Below, piece by piece: positions 55,515 to 64,000 of a DNA stretch of 64,000 nucleotides. The notes under the pieces were generated by a model. The model was not told the origin of the DNA. It saw only the letters and a program-made list of their open reading frames with translations, and made no database searches. This stretch comes from Sesbania bispinosa (taxonomy: Eukaryota > Streptophyta > Magnoliopsida > Fabales > Fabaceae). A program made the translations under genes and the position numbers. Every line of letters begins with the position of its first letter. Position 1 is the stretch's first letter. The stretch covers positions 558,001 through 622,000 of the forward strand of contig QLOH01000459.1 of the NCBI GenBank assembly GCA_026901365.1, written 5' to 3'.

Positions 55515-57749
55515 ATGGCATCTAAGAAATCAGTCGGTGGCAACATTGTGAAGAGCAAGGTAGTGAATCTACCCAGTTTGAGAGACGCAGGAGTTGACCT
55601 ATACCTAGAGTTCGAAGCTGCTGGATGGGTTCCATTCTTTAGAAAGATTGATGGAGAGTGGTCTGAACTTGGTGTGGTGGATTTCTGGAAGAACGCGAAG
55701 ATTGTCATTAACCCTGACACTAGGTACAAATCCATTACCAGTCGAGTGATGAAGAAGGAAGTGTTCGTGGATGATGATATACTATCCATCGTCACTAGAA
55801 CAACTTCAACTAGACTTGCTTTCTATAGTGATTGGGAGAAGATTCCTGGAGGGAAGACGAAGTTCAACCCCATGTTGTACGGGTGTGAAAATCCCAAGTG
55901 CAACCAATCTTTGGCAATGCTTGAGAAACCTAAAATTCTTCATGTTGTTCTTTTCACCACAGTGATACCCAAGACGGGTAGCATAGACCACGTCTCAGAA
56001 ATGGAGAGGTTCTGCATGATAAAACTTATGAAGAAAGAGCCAATCAACTTGCCAAAGATGTTCTTATCCAATATGATGAAGAGGATAAATTATTTAGCAA
56101 GTAGTTTGACTCATACTACTTTGATTACTGCTATTCTACATCACTTCATGGTGCCTGCTCACAAGCTTCCCATGCACAAGGCACCTAGCTACCATTCTGT
56201 GGAGAACATAGGTTGTGAGCAATATTGTTGTGGCCCCAAAACCAGAGCCTACTATCAAAGTGGGTTTTTCGAATATGAAGACATCAACCACTAGGAGAAA
56301 AGCCTTGGAAATTCTTGAAAATGAGTTGCATGGTGATCATGGAAAAAAAGCTTGCCAGAAGACTAAAGCTTGTGAAGCCCAAGCTGAAGTCTCAAGTGGT
56401 AAAGACAAAACTGAAGGACACTAAGAGTGTGTTTGGCAAGACCAATAAGCTAACTACTAGCTTATTTGACTAGCTTATAAGCTAGTTTGACCAACTAAAA
56501 AGTGTTTGGTAATGTACCTCAAAGTACCTTATTTTAGGAGCTTCTAGCTTATAAGCTACAAGCTACAAGCTACTTCACCTAGCTTATAGCTTGTAGCTTG
56601 TAGATTATTTAATTTTCTTCCATCACTATCCCTTATATTTTAATACATTTACCTTATTATTTTTAATTTCTTTTTACCTATTATTATATATTTTTAATTT
56701 TAATGACAAAAACATTTCAATTTCTTTTTACCTATTATTACCTATATAATAAGTAATTTAAAAATTATGAATGAATTAAATTGTTATTTTCTTTTCACTA
56801 TTTTATGAATTTTTTTATATTATACTATTTATTTTAATTTTTTAATTAAATATTTTATCACTAAAATATTTAATAAAAATGTAATTTTTTTAAAAAATAT
56901 AAAATTATAATTGTATAATAATATATTTTTATTTAAAAAACACAAATAGAATTTATATAATAAAACTTATTTAGTTATGTCCTGTTATGTCATTTTACAT
57001 TTACCAACTAGCTTATCAGCTAGTTCTACCAAACACTTCTAATTCAATAAGCTAGCTTATCAGCTCGGAGCTTATAAGCTAAGAGCTTATCAGCTAGCAG
57101 CTAGCTTATCAGCTACCAGCTAGCTTATCAGCTAGTTTTGCCAAACACACTCTAAAGAGTTTGATCTTCAGACTTTACCAGTTGTGGATCCAATTGCACA
57201 ACTCAGATCGTATGAAGATGTTAAGAAGGATGCCCTAGGGTAATCTGAAGGACTTCAGAAGGAAACTGAGGAAATTGTTCCTGTTGGAACTATGCCTACC
57301 TCAACATCAGAGGTCCAGGCTAATGACCAACAAGGTCTAGTTGTGGAGGGTGTAGCACTTTCTTTAGACTTATAAGTGGTACTCAATGTTCAATCTCTTA
57401 CTGAGCTTTATCTAGATCCATAAATACAAAAGGTTGTTGCAATAGCAATTACCCTTGAGGAGGAAAAAGAAAGGAGAAAGAAGGAACAAGAAGAACTGGA
57501 TCATGTTCTTGCTAAGGCTGCTCAAGAAGCCTATTCTAAAGATCTTAAGGATGAAGAGGAAGAGGCAACAAGATGGAAGAGGAAGAGGAAGCAGAAAAAG
57601 TCTTATCCCAAGAAGAAGCTCATGTTAACCCATGTTGAACTTGAACGTACTGAAAGAATGATGAAAAGGATAGCAAATGTTGAAGCTGCTCAAATCCAGG
57701 CTACTGCTGCTCAAGAAATAAAAAAAGAAGAATATAAAAGAGAGGTTGT
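55515..57749 (+). pseudogene. SIRE-type envelope-like reading frame, plus strand, split by a MITE
   Basis: The ATG at 55515 starts about 230 residues of the envelope-like frame (MASKKSVGGN; VDLYLEFEAAGWVPFF), with a frameshift near 56215 and continuation to about 56424. There a Harbinger-like MITE (56425-57152) is inserted. Past the MITE the frame goes on with stops (57240, 57372, 57420) into a long Lys/Glu coiled coil (EKERRKKEQEELDHVL, then ERTERMMKRIANVEAAQ) and ends near 57749. A coiled-coil C-terminal part is a known trait of the soybean SIRE envelope-like protein. No signal peptide or clear membrane span was identified here. Confidence 0.65.
56425..57152. mobile_element. PIF/Harbinger-like MITE inside the envelope-like frame
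   Basis: 728 bp with ends GAGTGTGTTTGGCAA and TTGCCAAACACACTC and TAA on both sides (56422-56424 and 57153-57155). The two ends hold many AGCTTATAAGCTA/TAGCTTATCAGCTA motifs; the core is very AT-rich. Removing it brings the two halves of the reading region back together. Confidence 0.85.
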
Positions 57750-58460
57750 TTGAAGATTCATCTATAGTCTGAAATGTGATCTGAAGATTGAAAAGGTATC
57801 TGAAGCTAAGTTGTTTGAAGCCAAAGTTTTTTTGACGTGGTAAGTCAAAGTCTGACCAATTCCTTCATGCAACCTCAAAACACAAATCTGGAAAAACAAA
57901 AGATCACTTTTGGCTAAGGTTTGAAAAACAAGCACTAAAGAGGAAATGTTGCGGAACAGGACTTGCAGAAGTCAAAACAATGTTGCAACCTTGTACTGCG
58001 TCAAAGTTGTCTCAGAATGGGATGAAGAGCCTTTAAATTTTAATGCTATCTCTCAACAGACTTCTCAACGACGTTTTCAAGCTAACGAAGCCTATAAATA
58101 TGAGTGCATCTTCGTGAAGCAAGAGAAATTAATCTACACATTTTTCTTTGAGAAGAAATGCTGTAAAAATATGTATAGAATTCACTCTGATTATTCTTTG
58201 TACTAAACTTTCATATTTTGTGTCCTACACAGTTATCTCTACGAATTCATTGGAATGAAGAAATTATCCGAAGTTATAAGTTCTCTAATTCTTTGTAAAC
58301 ACTTTGAATAGAGCCTGAAGAGGCTAGATGAGCAAACAATACTTGTGTGAGCATGGAGAGGCTAGGAGTGTAAACAATACTTGGTTGTTAGAGCCTGAAG
58401 AGGCTTGACTATAAAAATACTTGTAATCTGTTCAGATTAGTGGATAAATCCAGTAGCTTG
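57750..58460 (+). repeat. SIRE-type LTR, interior and downstream part
   Basis: It follows the envelope-like frame directly. It shares CCTGAAGAGGCT and CAATACTTG repeats with the solo LTR at 59559. Its TGTTGAG start is missing, and it is cut at 58460 by another LTR. Confidence 0.6.
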
Positions 58461-59060
58461 TGTTGAGTCTCAAAAATATCATTAATTAATTAATAATGAT
58501 TGAGTCTCATTTTTCCTAAGTTTTAATGAGTAACAAATTCTATTAAATTTACAATTGCAAGAATTTCCTATGCTTTTAATGTTATTTTTATGTTTCAACA
58601 AGTAAACCATCTGAAGTGATCTACTGTCTGAAGAGGTAGGATCATCTGAAATGGTTCTATGATCTGAAGCATGATATCATCTGAAGACAAGAAGACCATC
58701 TGAAGAGTGAAGCCCTTTGAAGATCTCTGATAAAGACTCAAGTCAGTTCAACGCCTTCTGAAACAAGTCTTTGGTCTAACCTCTTTAAGGCAAGCTGCTC
58801 AGAGACTTTCCTGCATATTTGAAATTCATGCACCCGAAAGGAAATGTTTGCAACGCAGTCTTTGCAGTGCTCAGAACAGAGACAGTACTGCACCATCTAC
58901 CTTGTACTATGTCAGAAGCTATCAAAAGCTGTTTCACAACGAGATTAATAGCATTAAATGTTATCTCTCAACGGTGATCTCAATGGACTTCATCTCAAGA
59001 AAGTATAAATAGCTTCATGCATGTCGTTGCAAAAGAGAGAACAACCTAAGAAAGAAAGAG
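58461..59060 (+). repeat. SIRE-type LTR, 5' part only
   Basis: It starts TGTTGAGTCTC at 58461, inside the previous LTR, and fades near 59060, where minus-strand gag sequence begins. Confidence 0.65.
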
Positions 59061-61120
59061 CCATTAGACCAATGTGTTCATCCTTTTGAGAATCTTTCTG
59101 CATAATCAAATTACTAGGAAAATATTTTGGTACCCATTTAACCTTGGGTCCAAGTTGGTTAGTAATTAAATATGTATCATTTTAGCAACCCATATGATGT
59201 TATTTTTCATGATAATTTCAACTATATTCAAAGAGATAAGAAAAATATGTCTTGGATGATCACATTAATAACATACAATAGAATTGGATGATGGTTTGAA
59301 TCCTTGAAGATATTTTTGCATAACTTTGAATTTATGATGTAATGAGATTCTGAAACACGTTTGTCATAAGCTTTATGTATTTTTCCTTGTGGAATAATAA
59401 TCTTTTCATTATAGTAAACAAACATGGAATTTAAACAAGTTGATTCCTTAGCTTAGGCAAACATTGAAAAATGAGTCCTCAATTTCATTTTCAAGATCAA
59501 TGTGCATTTTATTAATGGTTGAGGATTCAAAATTTGAAGATACATTTATACAAAGGAATGTTGAGTCTCAAAATATTATTAAGAATATTAATAATGTTTT
59601 AAGTCTCACAAATCCTAAGTTTAATGGATAACAAATTTGATTAAAGGATTATTTTGTTTATAAGAACAATTTCACTTGAAGGTATCTTGTTTAAATTGTT
59701 TCAGCAATCTTTGTGAAGAGCAACCCTCTGATATAATCCAACTCGCTGAAGTTGAACATGTTGATATGAGGAACTCTCTGAAGAACTAAGACCTGCTGAA
59801 GTTCTCTCTACCTTCTGAAGTATTACAGTATCAGAAATAAAGAAGAACAACTGAAGACCTACATCGTAGCATTTGACTAAAGTCCGAAGGCCTTTTGCTT
59901 AAAGACTTCAATAAATTCTCAAACGTCTTCTGCAAGTTTGTTCCAGTTAAGGAATGTTTTCAATGACCTTTTATGCTGTCAAAATCATTTTACCTTAAAA
60001 GGGAACATGTTGTACGTGTCAGAACTGTGTCACAGACTGCACACCTGCAACACAAAGTCAGAAGCTCTTTTGGAGATTGTCTCACAACGTCTTTAACAAC
60101 ATTTAATGTTATCTATCATCGGTGGTTAAGCAATCTTCAACAGATTAATCTCTGAGCTCTATATATTGCTTCATGAAAGACTTTGAAATCATCGGCCAAG
60201 CTCAAAAAGAAATATACAATATCAAGCCAACACGCTGCAAAACTTTAGTTGCAACTCTCTGATATTTTGTACATTGTAAACCTCATTTGAATCCTGAGTT
60301 ATACTCATCTATTTCTTTGTACAAGATTATCTGTGTTTAAGTTCTTCAGGGACTTAAACAAAACACTTTGTAAACACTGAAAAGTGTCTGAGAGCCTGAA
60401 GAGGCTTGGAGGAACAAACAATACTTGGTTGATTAGCCTAAAGAGGTTGTGTCCAAAGAATACTTGGTGTTTAGCCTGGAGAGACTGTGTCCAAAGAATA
60501 CTTGGTGTTTATCCTGAAGAGGCTGGGGTTAAAGAATACTTGTAACTGATCTGTTATTGGAAAATCCAGTTGCGTGTTTGCACTGGGACTGGACGTAGCT
60601 CACTGTGTTGGTGGGTGAACCAGGATAATCTCTTAGCTAAGTCTTCTAAACTCTTATCTCTTATTAACTGTTATTTTATCTAACAAGAAGGGTTAGGATA
60701 TTAGTGAATTAAATTGTTTAAACATAATATTTCAAAAATATGTTTCAAAACAGTTTAAGAAATCAGTTTTGGTGAACCTGCTGAAAAGATTTCAGCAAGT
60801 ATCTTTCTAGTTTCAGAAAGTTGTTTATAGTTTTTGTGAAAACTCTATTTGTGAAAAGGTTTCCAAGAAAATCTATTTAAACATTTAAAATACTATTCAA
60901 CCCCCTTTTCTAGTGTTTTCGTGGTTTCTACAAGGAAATCATAATCAATTTTTAGAATCTCAATTTTCTCTATAACAGAATAAGTTAATTTCAAACTTTA
61001 TCTTCCAAGTTTAATCAAACCATTATTCAAGTCATAGTAGGCAAATTGTATATCATCATAGGAAAAACAACAATCAGATTTAATATCTATTACCTCAAAG
61101 TCGTTTTGAGCCATGTAGGT
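59061..61120 (-). pseudogene. Ty1/copia gag C-terminal part of element C, split by a solo LTR
   Basis: On the minus strand, 61114-60938 reads MAQNDFEVID and CFSYDDIQFAYYDL, a typical copia gag coiled segment. It is interrupted by the solo LTR (59559-60932) and continues at 59553-59061 with KVKWVPK, the segment before protease. Gag N-terminal sequence is missing between here and the leader. Stops are present. Confidence 0.6.
59559..60932 (+). mobile_element. solo LTR, SIRE-type Ty1/copia
   Basis: TGTTGAGTCTC to GTGGTTTCTACA, 1,374 bp, flanked by AGGAA at 59554-59558 and 60933-60937. The complete LTR has no internal region, which shows LTR-LTR recombination after insertion into element C. Its 3' half has repeated AGAATACTTGG/CCTGAAGAGGCT units. 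Confidence 0.9.
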
Positions 61121-61298
61121 CGTTCTCTCAATTTTCTGCATGATTGGATCTTCCTTGAATTATCTTTAAGATTCCAAGAGCAACCTCCTTCATGAATGAA
61201 TAGAATGGTGCTAACTTCAATCATCTTCCTTTCTTGGTTCTTTCTCCTCTTCACACGTTGGTGTGCTTAACCCCAAGAGGACAAGTTCTGATACCAAC
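61121..61298 (-). other. leader and primer-binding site of element C
   Basis: The minus strand reads TGGTATCAGAAC (61296-61285), a one-base variant of the tRNA-Met primer site, two bases inside the LTR end at 61299. A short leader follows. Confidence 0.75.
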
Positions 61299-61466
61299 TG
61301 AAGTTGGCTGAACGTCTCTAGAAGGGGGGTTTGAATAGAGACTTGAAAATATTGTACCTAAAAATTTAGATTCAATCTGAGGTGGATCTCAGGTCTATGA
61401 CTTGGAACTCAGATTGAATCTTAACTCAGCAGAAGTTTAATATTAAGAAGGCTTAGCTCATCAAAA

Positions 61467-61571
61467 GGTTAAGCTCAACTCAGCAAAGGTTAAGCTCAAC
61501 TCAGCAAAGGTTAAGCTCAGCTCAGAAAAGATTAAGCTTAACTCAGCAAAGGTTAAGCTCAGCTTAGATAA
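61467..61571. repeat. 21-bp tandem repeat, five units
   Basis: Units of GGTTAAGCTCAACTCAGCAAA type start at 61467, 61488, 61509, 61530 and 61551, exactly 21 bp apart. Confidence 0.92.
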
Positions 61572-61610
61572 ATCGAGTTAGATAAAACAGATATAAAGGC
61601 ATGCTAAGAT

Positions 61611-61720
61611 TTGAGTCTTGCAGAGACTGATCTGAGTCATGCTGAGACAGATCTGAGTTATGCAGAGACTGATATAAGTTATGCAGAGACTAATATAAGT
61701 GTCAAGCTGAGACTAATAAT
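61611..61720. repeat. 24-bp tandem repeat
   Basis: Four to five units of the type GCAGAGACTGATATAAGTTAT. Because 24 is a multiple of three, they give an open frame with an AETDLSYx-type eight-residue repeat. This is a by-product of the repeat, not evidence for a protein. Confidence 0.85.
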
Positions 61721-63310
61721 AAGAGATAGAGAGAGAGAACACACTCAGATTTATACTGGTTCACCCACAGCCTTGGGCTACATCCAGTCCTCACAACCTT
61801 GTGAGATTTTCCACTATGACAACCTTGTCAAATACAAGTATTCTTTCCTGCCTCTTCAGGCTCAAACTTACTCATACTAAGCTCAGGCACCTCCTGACTT
61901 AGCTGAGATTCAAGTATTCTTTCCTCTGCCTCTCCAGGCTCACAGTCACCCACACTAAGCTCAGGCACCTCCTGACTTACTTAGATTGGGTGAGACGAGA
62001 TGAGATTGATTTGGTCTAGCTTAGACTACGTACAAAGTACGGATACACAGTGAGCTTATCTAGATGATGGGTGGCTCTCTAAATCACTCAAAGAGTGTAT
62101 ATAAAACATTACAAAACAATAGCTAAACCTACTACATGATATTAGCTAAGATAGCATAGGTAGGTAAGTTGAGATTCACTTGAGACTTGGATTTTTCAGC
62201 TTGTTCAGCAGTGTCTCACCATTATCTTACCAGTGTCTCACGTTTATTCAGCATTAATGAGACTTCTTCTTATAGTCTTCAGAAAACTAGCCGTTGAAAG
62301 AGGGAGAGAGATTGTTTTTCACTTTTCTGACACGGGCTCATGTATGCTCTGGCACAGGCTCTATTGTGACAGTGTACTTGTGTTGACTTGCTTTTATTGT
62401 TGAGTCTCTGTCTGAGTATGAATCTTAGTCTCAGTCATAGTTGGTGAGTCTCAGTCTCAGTCTCAGTCTCAGTCTCACCTATGAGTCTGAGCTTGGTCAG
62501 TCTTAGCTTGACTCTTGCTTTGTCTTGTGCTCAGCTTCATACTTCAAAGTGCTTCTTTGTCATGCTTAGACTAAGTCTAACCTTGCAATCCGAGTCTAGG
62601 TCTGTCTCAGTCTGACCTTTCAATTTGAGTCAGTCTCTGTCTGACCTTGCAATCTGAGTTGGTTGAGTCTTGTTTAATTCTTTTCTTTTTGATTGTACTC
62701 TTTTGTAAATCTTGAATCCATAAGAAGCGTAGCAGTTTCAAACCACAAAGACAATCTTTATGTTGAATCAACTCGGGTTTATTCATTGTAGGATGCTTAG
62801 ACTCAGCTTGATGATTAGCGTTTCTAATAAAGATTCTTTCTGACTATAGCTAAGACTGCATTCTGATGTGCACCATACTGAGCTTAGGCTAACTTCAAAT
62901 TTAATCATTCTAAGCTCTTGAAAGCTTTCTAATAAAGGATATCTCTAAGGCCTTTTTCTGAAATTATCTTCAGCATATAGAACATTCTAAGCTTTGCCCA
63001 TAGTCCATAAATAATTCTAAAGTCCGATGCTTCTTAACATTTGGATTATGATCTTTCTAAGTCACAGGAAAGGCTTGCATTGATTGCTCGATCTCAGGCT
63101 GACCTTTATCTTCATCTTCAGTCTGAGGATTCCTACCAATCTTAGCTGAGCTTGGTCGTGGTTCTTCTAAGTTTTTTACTAAGCATAAGAATCCTGTATT
63201 TATGAGTTCTCACATACAAAACATCAGTAACTTCAAGAACAGAAAACGTTAATTTTGATCAAAAGGTTTGTTGTCATTAAAACAAAATCTCAGAGGGTTT
63301 TGCGCTAACA

Positions 63311-64000
63311 TTGAGAACTAGAAGTGTGTATTTGCAGCTTATCTACAACACATGACTCATTCGTTGCTATTTTGGACAGTTTCATTTGGCCACAATTAGC
63401 ATATATCACACAAATCATTAAGCAGCTATCTATGTAATCATTCCACTCATGATTCACCTCCCATTTTTATTATAGTTATTTTTTTTGGTATTTTTTCTTA
63501 TTAAAACCTTGCTAATTAAGTAGTTGACTATAATTAATCAATCAATTAATGAATTAATCAATGATGCAAATAAAACAGAGTTATAAATGCTATATTTTTA
63601 AAATTTTTCTTTTATAATGCAAAACGAAATGATTGAAAATTAAAATGTTTACATACAAGAATAGTCAGGACAAAATTGGGTGCTGACAATTGTAGAAGAT
63701 GCGAAGCTGGTTGCGGTGGTCATGTTTTCTAAGTCGAATGAGATCCATTTATATGAGTGAATTGAGTTGCATTATTGGACATCCACCTGTGATATTATTT
63801 TCGCGTCATGTTACAGATTTATTTTATTTATGGTGTTAGTAAATTGATTTGTGGTGCAATAGATTTGTTCTGCACATCAGGGTGAAGGTTGAGTGGGTTA
63901 AAAAGACCATTCGCGCTAAGTTGTTGTAAAAGCGGCATCCACTTGTGCTTTTGTAATGTTTTTGTAGATTAAAAATTATTAAATTAAATAATTATTTAAA
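63311..64000. other. unassigned sequence at the window end
   Basis: No gene, LTR end or repeat was recognised. 63480-63680 is very AT-rich. Confidence 0.5.

Larger units (their letters stand above)
61299..63310 (-). repeat. 5' LTR of Ty1/copia element C
   Basis: On the minus strand it runs from TGTTAGCGCAAAACC (63310) to CCAACTTCA (61299), about 2,012 bp. The end phrase CCCCCCTTCTAG and the GGACTGGATGTAG motif resemble those of other copia LTRs here. It contains a 21-bp tandem repeat (61467-61571), a 24-bp repeat (61611-61720) and a GTCTCA run (62448-62477). The outer end is inferred from the TG start and is not confirmed by a target duplication. Confidence 0.7.

Noticed and set aside
61611..61880. 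89-aa frame with AETDLSY repeats
   Set aside because: Produced by a 24-bp tandem repeat in an LTR; the remainder has no protein character.

Overview
The window is plant nuclear DNA, most likely from a legume of the soybean (Glycine) type. The evidence is the AT-rich composition, LTR-retrotransposons primed by initiator tRNA-Met and tRNA-Asp, SIRE-type Ty1/copia elements with an envelope-like reading frame, and one plant-specific CYP78A cytochrome P450. It looks like a repeat-rich region with a single intact host gene. The species is inferred from the element types and was not tested by any search.

Layout. 1-2920: remains of a minus-strand Ty3/gypsy element (F) with a large internal deletion. 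2921-12580: AT-rich intergenic DNA with small transposons: two palindromic MITEs, a hAT-like element, a 5'-truncated LINE tail, SINEs (one with a perfect 17-bp target duplication) and a hAT MITE with a perfect 8-bp duplication. 12584-14509: the host gene, a two-exon CYP78A (12694-14475, 516 aa). 15963-40184: a 24-kb CACTA (En/Spm) transposon whose transposase-like gene is split by a nest of retrotransposons. The nest holds the 5' end of an Athila-like element (18463-20280) fused head to head to a minus-strand Ty3 element B (20281-21304 and 35757-39174). B is split by a complete Ty3 element A (21305-35756), and A's 3' LTR is split by a non-autonomous LTR element G (29196-34855). 40646-44413: broken LTR pieces and the 3' half of a LINE. 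44648-48978: a deleted Ty1/copia element E with two nearly identical LTRs. 49618-51309: a foldback Mutator-like MITE and a Harbinger-like MITE. 51313-63310: a tangle of SIRE-type Ty1/copia fragments in both orientations, a second Harbinger-like MITE, a solo LTR and a 2-kb LTR. 63311-64000: nothing recognised.

Function. Only the CYP78A gene looks expressible as a host protein. All the retrotransposon and transposon proteins I could follow are broken by stops, frameshifts or deletions, except a 302-aa highly charged reading frame in element G, which has no recognisable gag or pol domain.

The most unusual signals are in the LTRs. The first is a palindrome, TAATCGATTA, present 39 times (five of them one-base variants). 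It is arranged almost always as pairs with centres 20-22 bp apart, in LTRs of both Ty3/gypsy (A, B) and Ty1/copia (E) elements. The second is a set of tRNA-like modules (A box, hairpin, B box, oligo-T) inside the LTR of element G and in the LTR remnant of element F.
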